Shown piece by piece: positions 7,976-15,975 of a DNA stretch of 64,000 nt; positions within the stretch are counted from its first letter, which is position 1; the number at the start of each line of letters is the position of its first letter. Source of the stretch: CAVREM01 sp963728825. GTDB taxonomy: Bacteria > Acidobacteriota > Vicinamibacteria > Vicinamibacterales > CAVVIG01. Where the stretch lies: assembly GCA_963728825.1 (NCBI GenBank), contig CAVSLA010000006.1, forward strand, positions 434,001 through 498,000, given 5' to 3'. Made by a program: the position numbers and the translations under genes. The notes beneath the pieces were generated by a model that was not told where the DNA came from, ran no database searches, and saw only the letters and a program-made list of their open reading frames with translations.

Positions 7976-8671
7976 TCATGGGGTCGCGGCACATCGCGAG
8001 GTGTCCCTGCCGAAGACCAGCAGGTAGACGAACGGGGGGACGGTTTCCCTTGCCAGGAGCTTGAGGCCGGCTGCGCCGGCTGTGGCAATCACCTCTTCCG
8101 GCGCGACCCGTTCGTTCGCCTCGGGCCCGGGACCGCCGTTGCCTGGCAGAAAATCGACCACCCCGAGACACCCCTGTGGGCCAATTGACTTCGCAACCTG
8201 CTGCAGTATCGGCCTTGGATTCTCGATCTCGCCGTATGCGTATGCCATGAGGATTGCGTCGAGACCCGTGGGGAGGCGTGGGTCGGTCTCCGTCCCGAGG
8301 ACGGTTTTGACCCAGCGGAGGTTTTCTCTTTGAGCGCGCCGATCGATGAATTCGAGAAACACCGGCTGAATGTCTTCCGCGTAGACCACGCCGTTCGGCC
8401 CGACGCGGCGCGCGAGCTGCATCGTGAACCACCCGCCGGCCACACCTACCTCCCCGACTGCGGAGCCGTCAGCGATCTTCAGCTTGTCCATGATCAGGTC
8501 GGGTTTCTGCCACTCGACGCGATCCGGTGGCTCGATCAGGCCGAGGTCCTGCGATCGAAAGAGGCGAGGCCGCTCCTGGGCGGCAGCCGTGAGACATGCT
8601 GCGAACATCAGGGTGACGACAAGCAGCTGATTGACTTTCTGCGACTGGCGCCGGGCCACCTGACTATCCAT
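7976..8671 (-). CDS. Exported SAM-dependent methyltransferase-like protein
   Basis: 231 aa. The N-terminus (KVNQLLVVTLMFAACLTAAAQ) is a typical Sec signal peptide, and the remainder is a class I methyltransferase-like domain with a GEVGVAGGWFTMQLARRVG motif I and an acidic VYAEDIQP strand-2 end. Methyltransferases are usually cytoplasmic because SAM is, so export suggests either a periplasmic non-catalytic role or a family with another ligand. Such exported forms occur in Acidobacteriota (from memory). Its start overlaps the aspA stop by 8 bases, so it is probably co-expressed with aspA. The substrate is unknown. Confidence 0.82.
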   Translation of the reverse strand: MDSQVARRQSQKVNQLLVVTLMFAACLTAAAQERPRLFRSQDLGLIEPPDRVEWQKPDLIMDKLKIADGSAVGEVGVAGGWFTMQLARRVGPNGVVYAEDIQPVFLEFIDRRAQRENLRWVKTVLGTETDPRLPTGLDAILMAYAYGEIENPRPILQQVAKSIGPQGCLGVVDFLPGNGGPGPEANERVAPEEVIATAGAAGLKLLARETVPPFVYLLVFGRDTSRCAATP

Positions 8672-10070
8672 CCTTCCGTCCCGCGATTCCCGGCCTGGTC
8701 ATCGCTTCCACCGACAGGATCTCGTCGAGCTTGTGCTGGTCGAGCAGCCCGCGATCGAGCACGAGGTCGCGAATCGATCGGCCGGTCTTGACCGACTCCT
8801 TCGCGATCTCCGCGGTGGTGGCATAGCCGATGTACGGGCTCAAGGCGGTCGCTGTGGCCGTACTGCGATCGAGCAGCTCGCGGGCCCGTGCCTGGTTCGC
8901 GACGATGCCGTCGACCGTGCGAGTGCGCAGCGTGTGCATCGCCGTCCGGAGGATGGTCGACGCGTGCAGGGCGTTCCACGCGATCACCGGCATCATCACG
9001 TTCAGCTCGAGTTGCCCGGCTTCGGCCGCCATCGCGATCGTGGTATCGCACCCGATGACCTGATAGCAGACCTGATTGACCATCTCCGGGATTGACGGGT
9101 TCACCTTGCCCGGCATGATGGACGACCCGGGTTGTACCGCCGGCAGCACGATCTCCGCAAGGCCGGCGCGTGGTCCCATGCTCAAGAGCCGGAGATCGCT
9201 CGAGACCTTGCTCAACTCGACTGCGAGTCGCCGCAAAGCGCCGGAGTAGGCCAGGACATCTCCCATGCTCTGTGTCACGCGAAACAGGTTCTTGGCGGGC
9301 GTCAGCGGCAGCGAGGTGTAACGCGTCAGATGGCGGACCATCGCACGACGGAAGTCTTCTCCGGCGTTGAGCCCGGTGCCGACTGCGGTCGCGCCGATGT
9401 TCAGCTCGGTGAGCTGCTGGGCCGCTTGCGCCACATCTTCTGTGCCGCGCTCGACGCAGGCGGCGTAGCCACTGAACTCCTGCCCGAGCGTGATCGGCAC
9501 CGCGTCCTGCAAATGAGTCCGCCCGGTCTTGAGAACGTCCTTGAATTCCTCGCTCTTGCGCGCCAGGCTGCGCGCCAGCTCCCGCCCGTCGGCCACCAGC
9601 GGTGCCGTGCCGAGCAACAGCGCCAGCCGCGTCGCCGTCGGAAACACGTCATTGGTGGACTGTCCCATGTTGACGTGGTCGTTCGGATGGACGCGGGTGT
9701 AGACGCCTCTGGCTTCTCCGAGGAGCTCCGCGGCGCGGTTCGCCAGCACCTCGTTCACATTCATGTTGTGGGAAGTGCCCGCCCCGGCCTGATAGACGTC
9801 GACGATGAACTGATCGCGCAGTTGCCCGCTGAGGATTTCGTCGGCGGCGGTCATGATCACCCTGGCGATGGAAGGGTCGAGACGACCGAGCTCGGCGTTC
9901 ACTTCGGCGGCGGCCTTCTTGACGAGCACCGTGGCGATCACCAGTTCGGGCGCGGCCCGCAGGCCGCTGATGGGAAAGTTCTCGGCGGCCCGGTCGGTCT
10001 GAACGCCCCAATACGCGTCGGCCGGCACCTGCCGCTCGCCCAGTGGGTCGCGTTCGGTGCGGTACTGCAT
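8664..10070 (-). CDS. aspA: Aspartate ammonia-lyase
   Basis: 468-aa member of the aspartase/fumarase superfamily that deaminates aspartate to fumarate. The mobile catalytic loop reads GSSIMPGKVNP at residues 315-325 (base Ser317), followed by SIPEMVNQVCYQVIG, the aspartase-like version rather than the fumarase C form. Other superfamily blocks are AGTSHNMNVNEV (98-108) and GRTHLQDAVPITLGQEFSGY. The N-terminus ERDPLGERQVPADAYWGVQT fixes the ATG at 10070. It diverges from a class I fumarase gene with 16 bases between the two ATGs; the two products share fumarate. Confidence 0.92.
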   Translation of the reverse strand: MQYRTERDPLGERQVPADAYWGVQTDRAAENFPISGLRAAPELVIATVLVKKAAAEVNAELGRLDPSIARVIMTAADEILSGQLRDQFIVDVYQAGAGTSHNMNVNEVLANRAAELLGEARGVYTRVHPNDHVNMGQSTNDVFPTATRLALLLGTAPLVADGRELARSLARKSEEFKDVLKTGRTHLQDAVPITLGQEFSGYAACVERGTEDVAQAAQQLTELNIGATAVGTGLNAGEDFRRAMVRHLTRYTSLPLTPAKNLFRVTQSMGDVLAYSGALRRLAVELSKVSSDLRLLSMGPRAGLAEIVLPAVQPGSSIMPGKVNPSIPEMVNQVCYQVIGCDTTIAMAAEAGQLELNVMMPVIAWNALHASTILRTAMHTLRTRTVDGIVANQARARELLDRSTATATALSPYIGYATTAEIAKESVKTGRSIRDLVLDRGLLDQHKLDEILSVEAMTRPGIAGRKDG

Positions 10071-10086
10071 GTGTCAGAATTAAAGC
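10071..10086. promoter_or_regulatory. 16-base divergent gap, overlapping -10-like hexamers
   Basis: The aspA and fumarase start codons are only 16 bases apart. CAGAAT (10075-10080, plus strand) lies 6 bases before the fumarase ATG, and TTTAAT on the minus strand (10079-10084 on plus) lies 8 bases before the aspA ATG. If both are -10 elements they overlap, both mRNAs would be leaderless, and RNA polymerase could serve only one side at a time. Hypothetical. Confidence 0.35.
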
Positions 10087-11601
10087 ATGCTTCCTTCCTT
10101 CTTCGATAGCGTGCTGCAGCTCATCGTGCGCACGTCAACGGATCTGCCGCCTGACGTCCGTGCGGCGATGAAAACGTCGCTGACCGCTGAGCCTGCCGGA
10201 ACGCGCGCCTCACAGGCGCTGACGATCATCGCGCAGAACATCGATCTTGCCGTCGACCACGAAGGAGCCATCTGTCAGGATACCGGCATGCCGACCTTCG
10301 AAGTCAAGGTGCCGGTCGGCGCCAACCAGATCTGGATGCGGCAGCAGATCCGTGAAGCGGTTGCCGAAGCGACGCGGCGCGGGAAGCTGCGCCCGAATTC
10401 GGTCGACTCGATCACTGGCACGAATTCCGGCGACAACCTCGGGCCAGGGACGCCGATCATTCACTTCGACCAGTGGGAGCGCGGCGAGATCGAGATCAAA
10501 CTGATCCTCAAAGGCGGCGGCTGCGAAAACACCAACGCGCAATATGCGCTGCCGGTCGAGCTGCCACACCTCGGTCGCGCCGATCGGACGCTCGATGGCG
10601 TGCGGAAATGCATTCTGCATGCGGTGTGGCATGCCCAGGGAAAGGGTTGCAGTCCTGGCGCGGTCGGCGTGTGCATCGGCGGCGACCGGACATCGGGCTA
10701 TACCCACGCCAAGGAGCAGCTGTTCCGGACGCTCGATGACGTCAATCCCGACCCGCGCCTGGCGGAACTCGAAGCCGGCATCATGGCGAAGGTAAACAAT
10801 CTCGAGATCGGCGCGATGGGCTTCGGCGGAAACGTCACGCTCATCGGCTGCAAGATCGCCGCGCTGAACCGGCTGCCGGCGAGCTTCTTCGTGTCCGTGG
10901 CTTACGACTGTTGGGCGTTCCGGCGCCTCGGGGTCGTGCTGGATGCTTCGAGCGGCACGATCGCGCGGTGGCTCTACCGCGATCCAGCGCATCCGATCAT
11001 TCCGATGCTCGATCAGGCGGGATTCACGCGCACCGGCCGCGAGGTCGTGCTGCAGACGCCGCTCACCGAGGCGCACGTCCGGTCACTCAAGGTTGGTGAC
11101 GTGGTGCTCATCTCCGGTCGGATGCTCACCGGGCGCGATGCCGTCCACTCGCATCTGATGAAGCACGAGCCGCCGGTGGATATGCAGGGATCCGTCCTCT
11201 ATCACTGTGGTCCGGTCGTCGTGAAAGAAGCAGGCGGCTGGCGGGTCACCGCGGCGGGGCCCACGACGAGCATTCGCGAAGAGCCGTACCAGGGAGAAAT
11301 CATCCGGCGATATGGCGTCCGCGCGGTGGTCGGCAAGGGAGGCATGGGCGCCAAGACGCTTGCCGCGCTGCAGCAGCACGGCGCGGTCTACCTGAATGCG
11401 ATCGGCGGCGCCGCGCAGTTCTACGCACAAGCCATCAAAGGCGTGGACGACGTGTCGCTGCTGGAGTTCGGGACACCGGAAGCGATGTGGCATCTCCGCG
11501 TCGAAAGCTTCCCCGCGATCGTCACGATGGATGCGCACGGCAACAGCCTGCACAAGGACATCGAGCAGGAATCAGGCCAGCAGCTCGCTCAGCTCGTGTA
11601 G
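10087..11601 (+). CDS. Class I (iron-sulfur) fumarate hydratase
   Basis: 504-aa single-chain class I fumarase, converting fumarate to malate with a [4Fe-4S] cluster. The N-terminal alpha region has ligand candidates C63 (AICQDTG), C188 (GKGCSPG) and C275 (VAYDCWA); their spacing resembles that of the E. coli FumA/B ligands. The C-terminal beta-type region has LLTGRDAVHSHL-like and GPTTSIREEPY blocks. Oxygen sensitivity is expected from the cluster type. It stands alone on the plus strand, divergent from aspA, and ends at a perfect inverted repeat. Confidence 0.92.
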   Translation: MLPSFFDSVLQLIVRTSTDLPPDVRAAMKTSLTAEPAGTRASQALTIIAQNIDLAVDHEGAICQDTGMPTFEVKVPVGANQIWMRQQIREAVAEATRRGKLRPNSVDSITGTNSGDNLGPGTPIIHFDQWERGEIEIKLILKGGGCENTNAQYALPVELPHLGRADRTLDGVRKCILHAVWHAQGKGCSPGAVGVCIGGDRTSGYTHAKEQLFRTLDDVNPDPRLAELEAGIMAKVNNLEIGAMGFGGNVTLIGCKIAALNRLPASFFVSVAYDCWAFRRLGVVLDASSGTIARWLYRDPAHPIIPMLDQAGFTRTGREVVLQTPLTEAHVRSLKVGDVVLISGRMLTGRDAVHSHLMKHEPPVDMQGSVLYHCGPVVVKEAGGWRVTAAGPTTSIREEPYQGEIIRRYGVRAVVGKGGMGAKTLAALQQHGAVYLNAIGGAAQFYAQAIKGVDDVSLLEFGTPEAMWHLRVESFPAIVTMDAHGNSLHKDIEQESGQQLAQLV

Positions 11602-11602
11602 C

Positions 11603-11663
11603 CGGGGTCAGATCTTGATTCTTGACCCTGTGACTTACGGTCAAGAATCAAGATCTGACCCCG
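11603..11663. repeat. Perfect 25-bp inverted repeat at converging gene ends
   Basis: Two 25-base arms (11603-11627 and 11639-11663) are exact reverse complements around an 11-base loop. Each arm begins GGGGTCAGATCTTGATT read towards the loop. The element lies between the fumarase stop and the fdhE-like gene, and its right arm supplies the last codons and stop of that gene. It may act as a two-way terminator. It resembles the dispersed GGGGTCAG palindromes that accompany REP-associated transposases (from memory); no such transposase is in the window. Confidence 0.9.
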
Positions 11664-12577
11664 CGCTTGCGAAAGTCCAACAGCGACGGCCGCCGATAGC
11701 CCTTCTCCATCGCCATCATGTCGAGCTCCATCGTCTCCAGATCGGCGATGGCGAGGAGCGGGAACGGCGACAGTTCCGACACGTCGGCGGTCTTCAGATA
11801 GCCGCCGCAGCCGCCGCAGATTTCGATCCGCCGGTCATCGCTGCCGCCCGCGAAGGTGACGAACCGGTCGCCGCTTTCGCCGCAGTAGACACACCCGTAG
11901 GTCTTCAGTTGCCAGGCGTGAGCGCAGAATGAGCACGCGAGGATGCGGTGCGCGGCGTGGATCTCGGCGAGGGCCGGCCACGAGCCGCACGCGGGGCAGT
12001 AGCCATGCGCCCAGTTGGACAAGGCGGCGGAGAGTGTCGGCTCGTCGCTGACCGGGGTCAGCAGGACCCGTTGCAGGACGTGCGCGTACGGGCTGATCGC
12101 GAGCTCGGCCACTAGCCAGACCAGGTCCGGTGACAGGCCGCGATGGGTCGCGCCCGTGCGGATGGCACCTTGATCGCGCTGGAACGAAGCCGTGAGCAGC
12201 GACCCGGCATCCATGCGGGTCTCGACGATGGCGGTGCGGATGTGTTCGGCCGTTTCGCCGGCGCCGCCCGCGGCGAGCGCGTCGCAAAGGCTGAGCAGCG
12301 TGGGCGTCAGCATCTGGACCGGCAGCGGAATCGGCTCAGCCGCAAACGCCGGGACACCGCGGGCCAGTTTGGCGGCGAGGTATCTCGAAGGGAGCGACAG
12401 GCGAGGCAGCCTGGCATGCTCGACGACCTCGGCGAGGTCCACGACCAGTCCAATCAGCTGTTTTTGCAGGGCGACGGCCGGCTCGAGATCGGGCCGGACC
12501 GAGAGAATCTGCGTCCACCGGCGTGCGGCGGTCGCCATGCGGGCCTCTCGTGTCTGCGCGGGGGCCGCCAGGGTCAT
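11648..12577 (-). CDS. FdhE-like formate dehydrogenase accessory protein
   Basis: 309 aa. FdhE proteins are needed for maturation of respiratory, molybdenum-dependent formate dehydrogenases. The C-terminal half has four paired-Cys motifs in order, CPACG, CSFC, CVYC and CGGC, consistent with the rubredoxin-like metal sites of FdhE. The ATG at 12577 (MTLAAPAQTREAR) is taken because longer forms run into the promoter of the divergent erpA; an ATG at 12538 is also possible. Its last residues (RKRGVRS) come from the inverted repeat. Together with selC, moaD, moaE and a mocA-like gene nearby it suggests a formate dehydrogenase encoded elsewhere. Confidence 0.8.
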   Translation of the reverse strand: MTLAAPAQTREARMATAARRWTQILSVRPDLEPAVALQKQLIGLVVDLAEVVEHARLPRLSLPSRYLAAKLARGVPAFAAEPIPLPVQMLTPTLLSLCDALAAGGAGETAEHIRTAIVETRMDAGSLLTASFQRDQGAIRTGATHRGLSPDLVWLVAELAISPYAHVLQRVLLTPVSDEPTLSAALSNWAHGYCPACGSWPALAEIHAAHRILACSFCAHAWQLKTYGCVYCGESGDRFVTFAGGSDDRRIEICGGCGGYLKTADVSELSPFPLLAIADLETMELDMMAMEKGYRRPSLLDFRKRGVRS

Positions 12578-12588
12578 CGGAACCGCAA

Positions 12589-12616
12589 TGGTATAATGGC
12601 CAGGAATCTGAGGAGA
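12589..12616 (+). promoter_or_regulatory. Extended -10 promoter and RBS of erpA
   Basis: TGGTATAAT (12589-12597) is a textbook extended -10. AGGAGA (12611-12616) lies 7 bases before the ATG at 12624. The -35 region is weak, as expected for an extended -10 promoter. It should drive erpA and the coupled Fur-ferritin gene. The divergent fdhE-like ATG lies just 12 bases upstream. Confidence 0.65.
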
Positions 12617-12623
12617 AATTTCG

Positions 12624-12953
12624 ATGATTAACGTGTCGGAAACCGCCGCTGTCAAGATCAGCGAACTGCTCGCGGAAGAGAACAAGGCTGGCAGCGGCCT
12701 TCGGGTATTCGTGCAGGGCGGCGGCTGCTCGGGCTTCCAGTACGGGCTGATGATCGAGGAAAACGGCCAGGGCGCCGGGGACCAGGTCTACGAATCGCAC
12801 GGCGTGAAGCTTTACGTCGATCCGATCAGCATCCGCTATCTCCAGGGCGCCGAGGTCGACTTCGTCGATACCGTCACCGGCGGCGGTTTTACCATCAAGA
12901 ACCCCAACGCCACGTCGACGTGCGGCTGCGGTCAATCCTTCACCACCGATTAG
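12624..12953 (+). CDS. erpA: A-type iron-sulfur cluster carrier/insertion protein
   Basis: 109-aa HesB/IscA/ErpA protein that carries Fe-S clusters to apoproteins. The conserved Cys ligands are present as GGGCSGFQYG (C35) and the C-terminal CGCGQSF pair. Length and the DFVDTVTGGGFTIKNPNA block match ErpA-like proteins. No isc or suf genes are adjacent, but the next gene encodes a Fur-type regulator with a ferritin-like domain, giving an iron theme. Likely clients include the neighbouring class I fumarase and formate dehydrogenase. Confidence 0.94.
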   Translation: MINVSETAAVKISELLAEENKAGSGLRVFVQGGGCSGFQYGLMIEENGQGAGDQVYESHGVKLYVDPISIRYLQGAEVDFVDTVTGGGFTIKNPNATSTCGCGQSFTTD

Positions 12954-12962
12954 TTGTGACCA

Positions 12963-13964
12963 TTGGACCGCTCTCTTCCGGACATTGCGAGCCTGCGACC
13001 GGCGGGGGGCAAGCGCTCCAGTAAGCGCGATCTCATTCTGAGTGTGTTCCTGCGTCAGCAGGGACACCTCAGCGCGGACGATCTGTTCGACGTCGTTCGC
13101 CGCGAAGATTCCGGCATTGGTCGGGCCACGGTTTACCGCACCCTCCAGTGGATGCTCCGTGCCGGCGTGGCGCGGAAGGTCGACTTCGGCGAAGGGCGCT
13201 CGCGCTTCGAGCCGGCCTATCGTCATCCTCGTCACTTCCACCTGATCTGCAACACCTGCCATCGTTCGTCAGAATTCCTGAGCTCGGACGTGGAGTCGCT
13301 GGTCGAAGACATTGCCGCTGCGCGCAACTTCGCCGCGACGCAAACCGTCGTGCAGATCTTCGGCGTCTGCGAGGAATGCCGCACCGGCAAAGTGGTGTCG
13401 ACGCTGGATGGCGCCGCCACCGAGCTGGTATTCGCCCGGGACGCGCTGCGCATCGCGATCGCGACCGAGCGCAGCGGGCTCGAGTTCTATCTGCGTGCCG
13501 CCAGCCTGACGACCGACGCGCGCGGCCGCCACGTCTTTCAGCGCCTGGCGGCCGAAGAACGCGAACACCTGGCCACGCTCGAGAAGCGCTACGCGGAGCT
13601 GCTCACCCAGGACCCCGAGCTCGAGTCGCGTCCGACGTTCCTGTTCTTCAAGGGCGCGGCCAGCGGGCTGTTTGCCGAAGGAACCGAAAAGCTCCGGCGC
13701 GGCGTCGACGATCAGGGCGCGCTGCTTATCGGCATCAAGTGCGAGCGGGGCTCCCACAAGTTCTTCAAGCGCTACGGCGAACGCTTCGAGGACTCCGAGG
13801 GTAAGCAGATCTTCCTCGAGTTCGCTGCCGAGGAGCGGGCGCACCTCGATCTGCTGATCGGCGAATATCGCGCCCTCCGCGAGCGTCTGAACCGCTCCCC
13901 GAAGAGCAAGGCGCGGCCGCTCCGCCCGTCGCCGGGCAAGGCCCTCCGACACCGTTCGTCGTGA
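12963..13964 (+). CDS. Fur-family regulator fused to a ferritin/rubrerythrin-like domain
   Basis: 333 aa in two parts. Residues 15-145 are a Fur-family repressor: winged helix with IGRATVYRTLQWML (52-65), His-rich RHPRHFHLIC, and structural zinc pairs C96/C99 and C136/C139. Residues 160-305 are a four-helix ferritin-like domain with two carboxylate sets: E169 with E198/E199 and H202, and E261 with E290/E291 and H294, i.e. the E...EExxH repeats that hold a di-iron site. It could sense iron, oxygen or peroxide through the di-iron site and pass this to the DNA-binding half. The start is TTG, 9 bases after the erpA stop; no ATG or GTG is available nearby. Confidence 0.88.
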   Translation: MDRSLPDIASLRPAGGKRSSKRDLILSVFLRQQGHLSADDLFDVVRREDSGIGRATVYRTLQWMLRAGVARKVDFGEGRSRFEPAYRHPRHFHLICNTCHRSSEFLSSDVESLVEDIAAARNFAATQTVVQIFGVCEECRTGKVVSTLDGAATELVFARDALRIAIATERSGLEFYLRAASLTTDARGRHVFQRLAAEEREHLATLEKRYAELLTQDPELESRPTFLFFKGAASGLFAEGTEKLRRGVDDQGALLIGIKCERGSHKFFKRYGERFEDSEGKQIFLEFAAEERAHLDLLIGEYRALRERLNRSPKSKARPLRPSPGKALRHRSS

Positions 13965-14785
13965 TCGATCTGCACACCCACACCACCGCATCCGACGGTC
14001 GCTGCACGCCGGAACAGCTGGTCGACCGCGCCCTGGCCGCCGGCGTCACCGTGCTGGCTGTCTCGGATCACGATACGGTGGCCGGCGTGGCGCGCGCCAG
14101 CGAGGCGTGCGGGCGCGCCGGGATCGAGTTCGTCGTGGGCATCGAGATCACCTCGATCGTCGACGGCCTGGACGTGCACGTCCTCGGCTACTTCATCGAC
14201 GCAGACTCACCGACGTTGGCGTCTTTTCTGGCCGAGCAACGTCAGCGCCGCCTCGATCGCATCCGTCTGATCGTCGAGCGGCTCGCCGCGCGCGGGATCG
14301 TGGTCGACACTGCCGCAATCCTGGCGCCGGCCTTGGCCGATCCGTCGGTGTCGGTTGGTCGACCGCGGGTGGCGCGAGCGCTCGTCGAGGGCGGCCACGT
14401 TGCCGACATGGCGGAAGCGTTCGAAAAGTGGCTGGCGAGAGGCGCTGCCGCGTTCGTCCCACGAGCCGCTCCGGCGCCCGACGAGGTGTTTGCGCGAATC
14501 CACGAGGCCGGCGGAGTCGCATCCCTCGCCCACCCGGCTCTCATCGGGCACGATGAGTGGATTCCCGGGCTGGCGGCCGCTGGCCTGGATGCTGTCGAAG
14601 CCTATCACTCGGACCACGACGAGCAGGCGACGCGACGCTACCTGGCCATGGCCGACCGTCTCGGCCTGGCGGTTTCGGGCGGCTCCGACTATCACGCCGA
14701 TGACGCTCATGGCGCCGGCGGCCCGGGCTGCGTGTCGCTGCCGCGCGACTGCTTCGAACGGCTGAAGGCCCTTGGCGTAAGGTAG
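13961..14785 (+). CDS. PHP-domain phosphoesterase
   Basis: 274 aa, polymerase-and-histidinol-phosphatase fold. Metal-binding motifs are DLHTHTTASDG (residues 3-13), VSDHDTVAG, GIEIT, HPALIG and the C-terminal GSDYHADD. This pattern fits the YciV/RNase AM-like group, which hydrolyses 3',5'-bisphosphonucleosides or trims short RNA 5' ends. It starts with GTG overlapping the stop of the Fur-ferritin gene by 4 bases, so it is translationally coupled. No signal peptide. Confidence 0.9.
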   Translation: MIDLHTHTTASDGRCTPEQLVDRALAAGVTVLAVSDHDTVAGVARASEACGRAGIEFVVGIEITSIVDGLDVHVLGYFIDADSPTLASFLAEQRQRRLDRIRLIVERLAARGIVVDTAAILAPALADPSVSVGRPRVARALVEGGHVADMAEAFEKWLARGAAAFVPRAAPAPDEVFARIHEAGGVASLAHPALIGHDEWIPGLAAAGLDAVEAYHSDHDEQATRRYLAMADRLGLAVSGGSDYHADDAHGAGGPGCVSLPRDCFERLKALGVR

Positions 14786-14790
14786 ATCGC

Positions 14791-15255
14791 ATGGCGCAGG
14801 CCCTTCTCACCGCGGTAGCGCTCGGCACTCTCGGGCAGGCGGCGACCGCCGTCGTCGGTCTGCTCGGGACCAACCTCACGCGTCACATCACGTTCGGGAT
14901 CTTCTCCACGATGATCACCCTGCTGGCGCATTCGATGATGATGTTTTATCTCATCGGCAAGGGGAAAGCGGTGAAGGACGCCATGGCCGAGGGAGGGTTG
15001 ACCGGCGATTACTTCCGGCGGATTGCGGTGGCCCGTAAACCGGTCTTCTCGATCGGGACGCTGGCGATGGCGCTGACCATGACGACGGCGATTCTCGGCG
15101 CCAGCGTCGATACCGGAGTGCTGCCGCCAATCGTCCACGGGATGATTGCCTACGCCGCCATCACCGCGAACCTCGCCGCCGCCAAGATCGAGATCGACGC
15201 CCTCGGCGAGTCGAGCCGCGTGGTCGACGAGGTCAACCAGCGACTCGGCGCGTGA
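14791..15255 (+). CDS. Small integral membrane protein of unknown function
   Basis: 154 aa with four likely membrane helices: residues ~4-25 (LLTAVALGTLGQAATAVVGLL), ~33-56 (ITFGIFSTMITLLAHSMMMFYLI), ~86-105 and ~111-128. I recognise no family. It starts 5 bases after the PHP gene and its end overlaps the start of the degenerate ABC ATPase gene by 4 bases. Coupling to that gene suggests the two work together at the membrane. Confidence 0.8.
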   Translation: MAQALLTAVALGTLGQAATAVVGLLGTNLTRHITFGIFSTMITLLAHSMMMFYLIGKGKAVKDAMAEGGLTGDYFRRIAVARKPVFSIGTLAMALTMTTAILGASVDTGVLPPIVHGMIAYAAITANLAAAKIEIDALGESSRVVDEVNQRLGA

Positions 15256-15950
15256 GCGCCCTTCTCGAAATCTCCGGGCTGGTCAAGGACTACCGCGCGC
15301 TTCGACCGCTGCGCATCGAACAGCTGTCACTCGCGCCCGCCGCGCACCTGGCCGTGCTCGGGCTCGACGCGCCCGCCGCCGAGATGCTCGTCAACATCGT
15401 GACCGGCGCGGTGCTGCCCGACGCGGGCGACGTCAGAGTGTTCGGCCGCTCGACCGCCGACATCAGCGACAGTTCCGACTGGCTGACGATCGTCAATCGG
15501 TTCGGCATCGTCACCGAACGAGCGGTCCTGCTCGACGGTCTGTCCGCCGTGCAGAATCTCGCGCTGCCGTTCTCTCTCGAGATCGAACCGCCGTCCGACG
15601 AACTCCGACAGCGCGCGATCGCGCTGGCGCGTGAAGTCGGACTTGCCGAGTCAGATTGGGATCGTCAAGTGGCAGCGCTCGATGGCGCCGCACGTGCCCG
15701 CTTGAGGCTGGGACGCGCACTGGCTCTTCAACCGAACGTGCTGCTGCTCGAACATCCAACGGCAACAGTCGGGCGTCCCTCGGTGGCCGCCCTGGCCCGG
15801 GACGTTCGGGCCGCCGCGACCGGCCGTGGCCTCGCCATGCTGGCGCTGACCAGCGACCTTGAATTTGCCGAAGCGGTCACCGCACGCGTCCTGACCCTGG
15901 AGCCGGCGACCGGCCGTTTGTCCGAACGGCGCCGGCGATGGTTTAGGTAG
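15252..15950 (+). CDS. Degenerate ABC-type ATPase-like protein
   Basis: 232 aa with the overall layout of an ABC nucleotide-binding subunit: N-terminal LEISGLVKDYRALRPLRIEQLSL, a Walker B-like NVLLLEHPTA and a signature-region DGAARARLRLGRALAL. The Walker A site reads LGLDAPAAEML (residues 36-46) where GxxGxGKS/T is expected, so the P-loop Lys and Gly residues are gone, and LSGGQ is replaced by LDGAA. It is unlikely to hydrolyse ATP. It starts with GTG, overlapping the upstream membrane-protein stop by 4 bases. A scaffold role, perhaps in lipid or envelope transport (MlaF-like ancestry), is only a guess. Confidence 0.82.
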   Translation: MSALLEISGLVKDYRALRPLRIEQLSLAPAAHLAVLGLDAPAAEMLVNIVTGAVLPDAGDVRVFGRSTADISDSSDWLTIVNRFGIVTERAVLLDGLSAVQNLALPFSLEIEPPSDELRQRAIALAREVGLAESDWDRQVAALDGAARARLRLGRALALQPNVLLLEHPTATVGRPSVAALARDVRAAATGRGLAMLALTSDLEFAEAVTARVLTLEPATGRLSERRRRWFR

Positions 15951-15975
15951 AATGATGCCGCAAAGGAGATTGCCC

